Source of the DNA: Volvox africanus
Lineage: Eukaryota; Chlorophyta; Chlorophyceae; Chlamydomonadales; Volvocaceae
DNA: 64,000 nucleotides
Assembly (NCBI GenBank): GCA_030268105.1
Contig: BSDZ01000003.1
Span: 7,340,501-7,404,500 of the forward strand
Direction: 5' to 3'
In this document: positions 38,501-50,762 of the stretch, one piece after another
Layout of the letters: every line of letters starts with the position of its first letter
Numbering within the stretch: position 1 is the stretch's first letter
Translations under genes and position numbers: made by a program
The notes under the pieces: generated by a model
Told to the model about the DNA's origin: nothing
The model's database searches: none
What the model saw: the letters and a program-made list of their open reading frames with translations, nothing else

Positions 38501-40116
38501 ATTAATTACTTTTTAATTATATTTTCTATCACTACCTAGTCCCTTCACGTATTTTGGACCAGCAGGTGCCGGTGGAAGACAAGTCTACGGACGGTGACGA
38601 CAATAATGACAGTTACGACCACCGGTGAAAGAAGGTAAATTTCCTGAGTTCAGCTTGTTGTCTTAATTTCCTGCTTGTATGAATGTAATATTCTAATATG
38701 TGTTGTTTCGACTGATAAAGGTCAAGAGTGCTTGGGAAGATGTGCGATATACACGGGCACGACGTCAACGTGGGAGCTCAGGGAGTAAGAAGAAACAGGT
38801 AACAAAGTGTCCACATACATAGTACCTAGAAGCACTGCCCATCCTAGACATGATTAAAAATCTCGTAACCGAAAATGATTGCTGGGTCGTGTCGGCTTAA
38901 TTTACCTTTATATATATGCATGTAAATAAGTATAATTTTCCTTTTGGTGAGCAAGGACGAGAGGAGTGAGGACGAGCAGGATGATGCCACCAGTGCACGA
39001 GAGGACGACGACAACGACGATAGTGAAATAGAAGACTATTAGATAGAACTAACATCTATCATGTTTGTTTCTAAGCTTATGTTAGAGCGGGCTGCTAAAT
39101 GTGTGGTGGCAGATGAAGTTAGGATGTATGTACCTAATGATGATTGAAATGATTGGTGCATGGTACTAATGATTATTTAACTCATAAACGAAATTTGATT
39201 GGCAGGATTGGATGTGTAGAAATTTGATTGTTTCGTTGAATTAATGGGTAGTCACTCACCAATGGCTGCTTACCTGGATGCTTTCCGAATAATGAGCTGT
39301 AAATTATTGCCTGAAATATCTTCATCTATCAAAACTGAAATCCTATTGATATTCTTCATAACAGCTACGTACATTATGACAGGATGGTTTCCGTACACAC
39401 AAAAATAATTCTGCAGCGGGTGGGCAAAACAGCAAACAATAACAAGAACGATAACTGAAACAGTAAAGAAATAACCAGAACGACCAAAAGTAGTTGCAGT
39501 GAGCAGGAATGCGAGGCTGCCTCGTATGCAAAGTGAAAGTGGCGCGAATGTTGCTATCGCACGTGTAAGACCTTGTGAAAGCGTGCAAATATGTTAGTTA
39601 CATGCGTATAAAACTTTTACGCAACCCACAACTGCTAGCTGTGTACGCATTATTCGCAGCATACGTAAGCATGCATTAATGCGCGTTAATGCACGTTAGG
39701 CGTGCGTATATTGTGTGTTAGAGAACTTTTAGTGCGTTAACTTCCATGCACGCTATGTATTTTTGCTTGCGTATGGGTCTCTAATGCTTGTGTTGCGTTA
39801 GGCCTAACACACACCTTAGAATCTATGTGGGTGCGTTTGACATTGCGTAAGTTCGCGTTAGGTTGCGTTAGCTAACGCAAAGTAAACGCAAACATTTTCG
39901 TTCCCTCCCAAAAAAGTTTATTTGCGATTGCGTTAGGTGCGTTAGGATTGTGTTAGCGATACACAAACAATAACGCAATGCGTTTGATTTGCGTTAGGCT
40001 TTGCGTTAGCTCGCGTTAGTTCGCGTTAAGCTTGCGTTAGGCTTGCGTTAGGGGTCCCTAACGCGAGCCTAACGCGAGCCTTACGCGAGCTAACGCACGA
40101 ATTCCTTGATATAGTG
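35530..40116 (+). mobile_element. CACTA C2: right part of C1, duplicated
   Basis: Starts at the GTTCG that follows the copied E1 LTR and ends in GATATAGTG at 40116. It lacks a left CACTA end, so it cannot move as a unit. It contains the accessory gene (36079-39042) with the same TGA (38626-38628) as C1 and the 282-bp foldback outside its right end (40131-40412). Confidence 0.9.
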
Positions 40117-40130
40117 CATGTGCAGTGTTG

Positions 40131-40412
40131 TGTGGAGTGCCAGTTTGGTTGCCATCGGCTCTGGTTTAGGTACAGTGGTCTACCATGCCAAGTAAGACCG
40201 TTTGACAGTCGCAGGGTTGTACAAGGCCCCTGGGCAAATTGGAGACACCAGAGCGATTAGGATTCCGGTGGTCATGCTTTGTGGTTTGCTGCGGGGCTCA
40301 TTCCGCTAGGAGCCTTTACTGTAGGGTCTGTGTCATAGAGAACAGCGAAGTATGGCATGGTAGACCACTGTACCTAAACCAGAGCCGATGGCAACCTAAC
40401 TGGCACTCCACA
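40131..40412. mobile_element. 282-bp foldback, duplicated copy
   Basis: Copy of 31191-31472 within duplication unit 2. Confidence 0.75.
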
Positions 40413-41561
40413 CCCGCCCAGAGAGGGCGTGTCGCGCACCCCTGAGCTGTTGTCAGTAATCCAGCCCTCCGCTGGGCAACCATCAGGGGGCATCAGGGAA
40501 CTGAAGCCGCCTCACGCCTCCAACGGCGCCCCTAGCTGAGGACGGCGCCCCATCACGGGGACCACCCTAACAAAATCCCATCATCGCGGCCTGTAACTCT
40601 GCAACCCCAAATGCGTCGGCCCATGGTCCAACAACCCTAGCTCCGTCAACGCCAGAGCCCTCATCGAGGGGCACCTCCGGCCTACTAACTTCTCCCCCCC
40701 AGCTCCTAGCTCCACCTCATCCAGCCACGATCAGGCGCTTGGCCACGGAGAGATTAACCTCCTCGGCCAAACCACCGTCCCACTCTACGAAGTAGTGTGG
40801 CCGCGCCAATGCTCCATGAAAGCGCAACGTACCCCACGTCACCACCTTCTGCCATCGCCCGCCCTGGCTTGCATGCACGACACACTTGACTCACTTCCCA
40901 TTGAGGGCGGCGGCCTCTGCATCCTGACGCCACGTGGCGGCATTGGGGAAGAGAAACGCCTCCACCTCTGGCAGGGCCATCTCTGGCCCTGTCAGGGCTT
41001 CACGCTTGAGCCATTATCTCCACCGCCCGATGGCACAAAACGGCGGCCTTGGCGCCCGTCGTAGTCCCAGGCGGGGTGCTCCGCAGGGGTAGCACCCCAG
41101 AAACCGCCCCATGGGTCCCAGCTCGGGGCACCAACGCCGTGCGGGCTCCTGGCATCGCCGCCACCTGGGTCAGGCGGCCACATATGCTCGCATGCCAAAG
41201 CCGGCGCGGCAGGCGCTGGTGTAGCGGCCGTAGGCGTGTCTGGGTCAGCAGCCTTGGGCAAGTGCGGGCCCATGGCTGCTGGAGCGCCAGCTGCCGCGCC
41301 GCCGAGTGCCGCTTCTGCGCCCTCACTGCCACCGCTGCCATGACCAGCCACAGCGACAGCGCATTCACTCCCCCGGGGGGGGGGAAGGCGGCCCCTGGGG
41401 CCCGGAGCAAGCATCCCGACCAGCGCTCGCAGCCACACCACACCAACCACCTTCAGAGAGCACGGGAGAGACGGATCTGCCCGAGGAAGGGGCACGGCTA
41501 CCAGGGATGCCAGCTCCCCGCAGCCCCGAGAAGGGAAGGTGCGCCAGCGAGCCGTCCAGGT

Positions 41562-43996
41562 GTGGGCTGGGCGAGGCCTCCGTCTTGGAGCCAGGGCGCC
41601 GAAAAGAGATGGATTCCCCCGAGGCTGTTGGGGCTCCGGTCGATGCCGTCCCAGCCGGACGGCCTCCAGACGGGCACCGGCGGCTAGGGCGTTGCTGCGC
41701 CAATGCCCTTACGTGAGACGCCACTGACGGGGTTCCGTGGGTGACGGCTCACGCTCCATGCTCCATGCGTGCGGACCCAGGACCGTCCTCACTCGTCCGT
41801 GCTGATGTAGGTCTCGTGTCCACGAGCGGAAACCTTTGTCACTAAATGTGAAAGAAAAGAATAAGAAGAAAAGAACTCCTTGGATGATGACCCAAGGGTA
41901 GCAACACCGTTGAGGCGTGCTTGCCATCGCGGCAATGAGACTGGCCAAGTCCCATGATATCAGAAGCACCCGGAGGTGTCGTGCGCTCCTACCGTCGCGG
42001 TGTAGATGCTGTCCGAAGAAAGAAGCGGAATGTGTAGATCTGCAGCTCCACACAAACACCTGAAGCCCAAGCCCGTTCACGTGAGGACACGATGGCTTGA
42101 CTTTACCTGGTAATAGGTGTATGTGAGGCTGGCGCAGCAGTGGACTAGCTGTAGCTTGGGCAACTACATTAGACACTGGCCTCACAGCCTGGCCCTGGGC
42201 CGAGACTGCGCTACTTCTTCCTAGCTCTGTCAGTGATGAGGCGTCGCGCCGTGCAGTCACCTACTCCTCCAAGAGCTCCGTCGCGGAACTCTATTGGCAG
42301 CTAATCAGGGCGATCAGTCCTGATAGCGCCTTTATTAGGCTGATCTATTGGCAGCCTGGGCAGATGCGCGGAATGTGAGCCACTGTAAGAGTCTGTATAA
42401 TATCGTTACAATAGCTCGATTCCGAACAGTCTATATCGACCAGGCGAAGCGCTTCCAGAGGAAAGCTTTGCCTTAAGTATTGGCAAGAGATCACCGAAAT
42501 GTACGGCCGGTAGATCCAGCAACGGCCAACTGTCACTCACGCGAGTCAGCAGCTGTCGCAACTGTCATTTCCTAACCGCTCTTTCGCCAGAATTGTCACG
42601 CCGTCAACGGTGCATGACAACGTGAGTGCAGTAATCCGGCGTGACAGTCATCTCCACCTTGATCAGTCGTCTCCACCTCGATCGACGTCTGGGAGGGCCT
42701 TATATCCTGGGACTGGATTGCAAACTGCTTGGGGAGGATTGATAGAACGAAGTGGAGACAATAACGACATAGATAGATAGCATAGATGATGAGGCAGCAG
42801 GGGCAGGTTCGTTGTATGCATAGCAAGCCCTGCCAACTACTACAGGCTGAGCTAATAATGCCTTACAGGGCCAGCCTGACCAAATAAGGCATCTTATCTC
42901 CCTTAATTGGCCCAGCCAGTAGCTGGCAGGGAAGCTGGGTGACTCAGATGACACCTGTCGGTGGTACCGGTGTAAATGACGGTACATGGCATACACCACT
43001 ACACTACCACTACATCTCCACGAACATCAGATGCGACATATATACACCTTTTAAATCCTTCGTACATGCATCATCATCAACGTATCAGAAACGTCACCTA
43101 CTGAGCAATGATGAGGTTCTACCCCGACCGAGAGCAGGCCAAAATTCCTAAAGTTAAGGGCAGGATGCCCCCATGTCGATGGACGGTGACGACCCCAATT
43201 AAAGTGACCTGCGAGCTGACCAGTAGCGGAGTTGATTTGGCAGATTCCGCTGGATGCTGGCGGTGGGTGCTGAACCTGGGAAACCTCTGATTTCGGAGAA
43301 GTCGGCATGGGAGACTGGATGAGGGTGCCCCGAAACACCGGGGAAGGTAGGGACTGCCAGGTTAGCCACGGGTGATGTACCCCCCTATCCTACACACATA
43401 CAGCAGGTAGATGTCCGACTGATGCACATGCACGTGTTCTTTTTCCATCTACCCTCCCCTTTCTTACGATTAATCCATGCATATGAACACGTGTTGCTGG
43501 CTGGTGTCGAAAGTGGGAAGCCGTCCGGGAACATCCTTCAGGAAACGTCTGCTGGATACCGCCATCCATACGCATGCACCCGCCCGTGCGACGACGACTC
43601 TCGCACGCAATCCACGGACAGGATTTCTTATAGCGACAAGCTGATGCAATGACTGCACTTCTTACTTCCTACTTCCTACTTACATTCCTACCCATGCATG
43701 TACGGATGATGACAGATCGGGCCGGCGCGCGCCAATCGCCAAGCGTGCAATCATCCATGTATGCGGATAGCGAGAAACAAACGTAATCCTTTTCACACTC
43801 GCTCGTATCCCGCCAGTTCAGGGTACCCTCGTCCTGGCTCCACTGACTACCTGGTCGCAGACTTCATCGAGAAACTTCGCCACGAGGCTTTTGAAAGTGT
43901 CGATGTTGCAAGAGGAGCCAGACCCGGTATTCATGTTATGACAGTAATAGCGGGCAGCCTGCGCCAGCAGCGTTAGCATACATACATACATACATA
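41562..43996. other. Intergenic stretch with a dispersed repeat; no gene
   Basis: Unique sequence begins where duplication unit 2 ends. I see a short direct repeat TCTATTGGCAGC (about 42290 and 42343), a GGCGTGACA inverted pair near 42595-42650, and (CATA)n at 43977-43998 abutting LINE copy L1. Nothing codes convincingly. Confidence 0.5.
43262..43398 (+). repeat. 141-bp dispersed repeat, copy 2
   Basis: 137-bp copy with small gaps (AAACCTCTG for AAAACCACTG; four bases missing before CCACGGGTG). No flanking inverted repeats. Confidence 0.85.
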
Positions 43997-44420
43997 CAAC
44001 CTTGCTCCCCACGCCTGCACCACTTCTGGGAGTGCCCTATAGCCAAGGCGGTGAGAGAACAGATCGACAGACATTTGCCATTACCGACATCAGCAACCAT
44101 TGAAGGGGGCATGACCAGGCAACAGCTATGGCTTGTCCAAGCACCTCCCGGTTGCGAGCAGGCCCCATGGGATGTGATAGCTTTGGCAGCCTTATCTTCT
44201 ATGGAATATGGCAGGCACTGTCTCCGGGCGGCAACCAGGGAACACAGGCCACAGGGGCCTTCTACCCACGGACGGCAGCAACAACAACAGACCCACACAG
44301 CAGAGCAGGGACCCCGTCAACGGGCTATTACTGACTTCTTCAACCGTTCAGGGGGGTTCCCTCAAGAGGAAGAGGAAGATGCCAACACCCATCCAATCCT
44401 CTCTACGACACAGCCAGCAA

Positions 44421-47400
44421 CACTATAACAAGGAATTCGTGCGTAAGCTTGCGTTAGGCTCGCGTTAGGGACCCCTAACACAAGCCTAACGCAAGCTTAA
44501 CGCGAACTAACGCGAGCTAACGCAAAGCCTAACGCAAATCAAACGCATTGCGTTATTGTTTGTGTATCGCTAACGCAATCCTAACGCACCTAACGCAATC
44601 GCAAATAAACTTTTTTGGGAGGGAACGAAAATGTTTGCGTTTACTTTGCGTTAGCTAACGCAACCTAACGCGAACTTACGCAATGTCAAACGCACCCACA
44701 TAGATTCTAAGGTGTGCGTTAGGCCTAACGCAATGCAAGCGTTAGAGACCCATACGCAAGCAAAAATACATAGCGTGCATGGAAGTTAACGCACTTAAAG
44801 TTCTCTAACGCACAATATACGCACGCCTAACGCGCATTAACGCATGCTTACGTATGCTGTGAATAATGCGTACACAGCTAGCAGTTGTGGGTTGCGTAAA
44901 AGTTTTATACGCATGTAACTAACATATTCGCACGCTTTCGCAAGGTCTTACGCGTGCAATAGCAACATTCACGCCACTTTCACTTTGCGTACGAGGCAGC
45001 CTCGCATTCCTGCTCACTGCAACTACTTTTGGTCGTTCTGGTTATTTCTTTACTGTTTCAGTTATCGTTCTTGTTATTGTTTGCTGTTTTGCCCACCCGC
45101 TGCAGAATTATTTTTGTGTGTACGGAAACCATCCTGTCATAATGTACGTAGCTGTTATGAAAAATATCAATAGGATTTCAGTTTTGATAGATGAAGATAT
45201 TTCAGGCAATAATTTACAGCTCATTATTCGGAAAGCATCCAGGTAAGCAGCCATTGGTGAGTGACTACCCATTAATTCAACGAAACAATCAAATTTCTAC
45301 ACATCCAATCCTGCCAATCAAATTTTGTTTATGAGTTAAATAATCATTTGTACCATGCACCAATCATTTCAATCATCATAAGGTACATACATCCTAACTT
45401 CATCTGCCACTGCACATTTAGCAGCCCGCTCTAACATAAGCTTAGAAACAAACATGATAGATGTTAGTTCTATCTAATAGTCTTCTATTTCACTATCATC
45501 GTTGTCGTCGTCCTCTCGTGCACTGGTGGCATCATCCTGCTCGTCCTCACTCCTCTCGTCCTTGCTCACCAAAAGGAAAATTATACTTATTTACATGCAT
45601 ATATATAAAGGTAAATTAAGCCGACACGACCCAGCAATCATTTTCGGTTACGAGATTTTTAATCATGTCTAGGATGGGCAGTGCTTCTAGGTACTATGTA
45701 TGTGGACACTTTGTTACCTGTTTCTTCTTACTCCCTGAGCTCCCACGTTGACGTCGTGCCCGTGTACATCGCACATCTTCCCAAGCACTCTTGACCTTTA
45801 TCAGTCAAAACAACACATATTAGAATATTACATTCATACAAGCAGGAAATTAAGACAACAAGCTGAACTCAGGAAATTTACCTTCTTTCGCCGGTGGTCG
45901 TAACTGTCATTATTGTCGTCACCGTCCGTAGACTTGTCTTCCACCGGCACCTGCTGGTCCAAAATACGTGAAGGGACTAGGTAGTGATAGAAAATATAAT
46001 TAAAAAGTAATTAATGTCGGGCCTCAATATATTGTACCTTTCTTTTGATGCCCGTGCTTGTCCGTCTCACTTTCGTGGATGGCCGCACATCGCTGTCGTT
46101 TGTTACCTTCAAGGGCCACCGTTAACATACATATAGGATTTTAGAAATTATAAGCTTATATTTTCTATTTAAAAAGAGAAAAACAAATCGATGTATACCA
46201 CATCAAACCACAAAGCACGCAGCAAATTAAAAGAATAGAACGAAACATAAAATTACAACTCACTAAAACGGGAAGACAGGATGAATATTCATTAATGGGC
46301 TGTACCTTTTTCGCTGCCCCCTTGCTTGAGTTCGTAGCATTCCTGCTGGAGTTCCTTGCCTTAGAGGGCTGTGGACTCTTTGCGTACATGAAAAGGAAGT
46401 ATATTTGAGGAAAATAGGAACAATTACATAAAAGACAAAAAGGAGAAAACAGGTTAAAGGACATTAATGACCTGTACATCCCTGTACATGCAATCCATAA
46501 TGTACATCACCCATCCTGCAATAACCTTGCTAAGCGCACCTGGAAATTTGCACACCCCATCAACCACTCTCTTTACCACTATTATTTGGACTAACCTGTC
46601 GGCGTCGAGCGGCCTGGATCTCCTCCTTCTGATGTATGCGAGCTGCATTGGTAGCCAGCACCATCATCAATACATCTTCACCATGTGCGGGCTACTTTTG
46701 GCGTTTGCTAGTGCGCCCATCCTGAGTTCCTGGCGGCTCGTCATTTCGGCCCCTTTTCTGCGGTTTGGTAGCAATTAAGCATTTTGTAAACAAGGAAATA
46801 AAGGCATGAAAACATTGTTATTGCTGTACTAGCTAAAATAAAAAACAAAGGTTATGCATGAACTGTGATGTACTTTCTGCAAACATACTAAGAAGTACGT
46901 ACTATTATGGTAGCGAAGCAGCAGCAATAATTAAAGTGAACACATGCATAATCGCATCTTACCATAGTGCCTTTTGGCAACTCCAGTGCACCAAGGCCTG
47001 GTGTATGCTGAGCTGTTCCACCAGCTCCAACCGGCACTGGAGTGGCTGGTACGGCAAAGGATGTCTTACTGCTTTCAATCTGCTTCCGTGAAGCAGCAGC
47101 AATAATTAAAGTGAACACATGCATAATCGCATCTTACCGTAGTGCCTTTTGGCAACTCCAGTCCACCAAGGCCTGGTGTATGCTGAGCTGTTCCACCAGC
47201 TCCAACCGGCACTGGAGTGGCTGGTACGGCAAAGGATGTCTTACTGCTTTCAATCTGCTTCCGCTGCACAAGTGCATTAATAAGCTCCTGTTGCCGATCT
47301 GTCACATTCAAATCCTCCATCACAATGCGGCACTCACTGGGACCCGCATCTGGGTTATCTGGCTGAGCGTACTTGAAGCTCCTCCAGGCTGCCCAAGACT

Positions 47401-49300
47401 CCTTGTTCCACAGCTTCTTCCATGGCTTCTTCTCAAACTCATCTACATAAAAATAATGTGAAGACGAACATCAACGCCAGATGCCATGATACACATCATT
47501 GTCGAAAGTTTTCGTAATCCCATACATAGCGTAAGAGGCATGGCATGTCCTTTGTCGTAAAACAAATCTTTGGCCCACGTTTACCCCATATTCCATTTTT
47601 CAAAATACATTGAAAGGATTTTTTTTATCAAACAACCTGATCAAAATATGTTGTAAAAAAGTATATGGATGACAAGTAGCAGTACGAGCTCACAAACCTG
47701 GCTTGCAGGCAAGTTCCTCCTTTTGGGTGGCCTTCACCTTTTCGTACTTTGCATGTTGGGCATTGTAATCCGTTGCGTATCTACAAAGTACATGGGATGC
47801 ACCGAATAAAAGTGCTTACTTTTTATACTGTGCATGCTTCATTCTATTGTTGTCTGTCCCCACTGAAAGTAAGCTAATGATATGGATGGCATGTATGATG
47901 ACCACAAACAAGATAATCACTAGAAGCATAACAGTAGGAAAATAAACATGTACGTACTTTTGCCATTTCTTCTTGAAGCAGTCGACCCTAACTCTTGGCT
48001 GTAAGTCAGCCACTTGTGCAAAGCCAGCAGCAAAGCACTTATCCCAAACGGGCTGCAGATGCGGCACACGTTGAATATCCTTCGCAATGAGGACCCGTGG
48101 ATTCTTCAGGCTGCTGTCGAGGTTGTACGGCATGTTGTCGTGGACGGCTTTGTTGATGGCGGCCTGCTCATATGACCTGTTCCGCTTTGATGGCTCACCA
48201 CAATCATGATCCTTTCGTATACTGATTCTGCTTACTTCAGGGGATACCAATTGAACAGATGGCTGTTTTAGGGATATATGGATAGTTAGTTTCTTCTGAG
48301 CCTGGTTCCAAGCCTTCCCCTTAAAATGTGCATGACGTTTTTTTATGCGATGACAAAATAATAACCGTGCTGAAAATTGTGGCGTGAATCCGTTGAAGTA
48401 TTCATTCCTGTGCAGCGATTGAACTAATCTGCCTTGCAATATGTCTGGATTTGGGAAGCATTGGGGTCATAGAGTACGTCTCACACATGGTCAATTTTCA
48501 TGGTCAATTTTCACACCTACGCAAAGCTGCTATGGTGCTTGCCGGAAAAGGCTATATAATTTTGGGGGCCTGCTCGATGTGTAACTGTGGCTCTTGGTGA
48601 CTTTGTTTGGGTCTCCATCTGGCAACATTGTTGCCTGGCTACTGTGTAAGGTTTGCTGTTGCCAACTTTCCGCGATCCTTACCCATGCTTGCTAACTCCG
48701 GCAGCTTGCTGCTCAATAATTAGAAACCCTTCCATAACTAGAAAGGTAGCCATGAACAGACATGTGTGGCACTTTTATGTTACAAAGTAAGCCACATGTA
48801 CAGGTTCTAAATCCATATAATGGTAGCGATTTAGCGATGTTAACAAGCGTTCACCAGAGCAATCTCTTGTACAACGACTAGTATTCATAGCGCTATCCTA
48901 AATTAACTTTGAAGATATTTTATGCACAAAGTCTCCAATGCTACTGCACAATAAGAGCAAGTAAGCAAACTAAATAAATCTGGTGAACCCGTGCTCTGAA
49001 CATTATTATGTGCTATCTACATAAACTTTGCGTAAACTGCGTTACAGTGCGTAAACTGCGTAAACTGCGTATGGTAACGCACTGTACGCAAGATATACGC
49101 AAGCTGTTTGCGTAAAGTTAACGCGTGCGTTAGGTTTGCGATCGCGTGCGTTAGGTTTGCGTTAGGCTCGCGTTAGAACATACGCAAGCCCCCGATTTTC
49201 AAGCACCACGAAACGTAATAAAAATTGCAGGGAACTTTTATACTCATTATAAATATTGTTTTCATTTAAACAAACTTGAAAACGACGCACTATAACAGAC
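44421..49300 (-). mobile_element. CACTA element C3, inverted, one end deleted
   Basis: The left border CACTATAACAAGGAATTCG at 44421 equals the right end of C4. The other end breaks at 49300 inside sequence matching about 150 bp in from the C4 left end, so one terminal inverted repeat is lost together with adjacent LINE sequence. GCGTTAG-type arrays are at 44445-44960 and 49010-49190. The accessory gene runs 48439-45474 on the minus strand. Confidence 0.9.
45474..48439 (-). CDS. C3 accessory protein gene (TnpA-like)
   Basis: Same exon series as C4 but with two copies of the 39-codon exon. It has CGA, not TGA, at the site broken in C1 and C2, and shares the in-frame TAG found in every copy. 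Splice sites appear kept. Confidence 0.55.
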
Positions 49301-50762
49301 TGGCCTATACAGTTGCAGACTTTTGGGCACGCTTGCATTCTTTTGCAGCGTTGGGAATACCTCACTATGGCTGGGATCAAGTGGGACCACAACATCCCAT
49401 CCTAGCCATAGTTGGCACGCAAATGCGGTGTGCAGATCCGGTTGACATCACCAACCATGGAGCAGCAAGAACAGAGCAGGGGCTTTAGGGCAGGAGTTTT
49501 GAGGAGGAGGTTCTGTGGGAGGAAAGGGGGAGAGTGAGGAAGGGCCTCATCTCTTACGGAAATTGAACCGCCAAGGTCTGCTGGCCTTCCTGGACTTTGC
49601 GAAAGCTTATGACACAGTGGACCGCAACTTCCTGATGGGGGCAATGGAGGCGATGGGAGCAGGCCCACAGCTTTGCAGTTGGACCCGGATATTGCTTAGC
49701 AACACGCGGGCAAGAGCCATGATGAACGGTTTCAAATCCAGGCTTGTTAAAATGGAAGCAGGGGTAACACTATAACAAGAGATTCGTGCGTTAGGCTCAC
49801 GTTAGGCTGCGTTAGGTCGCGTATGTGTGCGTAAGGCTGCGTTTTGTGCGTTAGAGATTGCGTTAGCCTAACGCGAGCCTAACGCAAAGAAATAGAAACC
49901 TTGACAGAACGTCTGTTATAGTGCGTCGTTTTCAAGTTTGTTTAAATGAAAACAATATTTATAATGAATATAAAAGTTCCCTGCAATTTTTATTACGTTT
50001 CGTGGTGCTTGAAAATCGGGGGCTTGCGTACGTTCTAACGCGAGCCTAACGCAAACCTAACGCACGCGATCGCAAACCTAACGCACACGTTAACTTTATG
50101 CAAACAGCTTGCGTATATCTTGCGTACAGTGCGTTACCATACGCACGTAACGCACTGTAACGCAGTTTACGCAAAGTTTATGTAGATAGCGCATAATAAT
50201 GTTCGGAGCACGGGTTCGCCGGATTTATTTAGTTTGCTTACTTGCTCTTATTGTGCAGTAGCATTGGAGACTTTGTGCATAAAATATCTTCAAAGTTAAT
50301 TTAGGATAGCGCTATGAATACTAGTCGTTGTACAAGAGATTGCTCTGGTGAACGCTTGTTAACATCGCTAAATCGCTACCATCATATGGATTTAGAACCT
50401 GTACATGTGGCTTACTTTGTAACATAAAAGTGCCACACATGTCTGTTCATGGCTACCTTTCTAGTTATGGAAGGGTTTCTAATTATTGAGCAGCAAGCTG
50501 CCGGAGTTAGCAAGCATGGGTAAGGATCGCGGAAAGTTGGCAACAGCAAACCTTACACAGTAGCCAGGCAACAATGTTGCCAGATGGAGACCCAAACAAA
50601 GTCACCAAGAGCCACAGTTACACATCGAGCAGGCCCCCAAAATTATATAGCCTTTTCCGGCAAGCACCATAGCAGCTTTGCGTAGGTGTGAAAATTGACC
50701 ATGAAAATTGACCATGTGTGAGACGTACTCTATGACCCCAATGCTTCCCAAATCCAGACATA

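Larger units (their letters stand above)
23676..41561 (+). repeat. 8,940-bp direct tandem duplication (unit 1 23676-32615, unit 2 32616-41561)
   Basis: Every base pair from mid-integrase of E1 through the E1 3' LTR, the right part of C1, a 282-bp foldback and GC-rich flank recurs at +8,940. The units differ at only a handful of sites seen by eye, for example 24292/33232, 24656-24658/33596-33598, 25352/34292, 30851/39791 and 31144/40084, plus a short indel at 32584/41524. The junction at 32616 joins the flank to integrase through shared TGGAC/GTG bases. Confidence 0.92.
43997..49537 (+). mobile_element. LINE copy L1, 5'-truncated, split by CACTA C3
   Basis: Two blocks, 43997-44420 and 49308-49537, match 56803-57223 and 57278-57511 of copy L2. 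It starts abruptly in a (CATA)n repeat, the usual picture of 5' truncation. It encodes only the C-terminal part including the HHFWECPIA zinc-binding region and is a pseudogene. About 55 bp of LINE sequence is missing at the C3 right border. Confidence 0.8.

Noticed and set aside
42345..42999. A solo LTR around the GGCGTGACA inverted pair
   Set aside because: I could not define two ends or a target duplication.
49912..49922. CTGTTATAGTG inside C4 as an alternative transposon terminus
   Set aside because: It resembles the terminal repeat, but C3's truncated end reads in the opposite sense there and has no matching target duplication.
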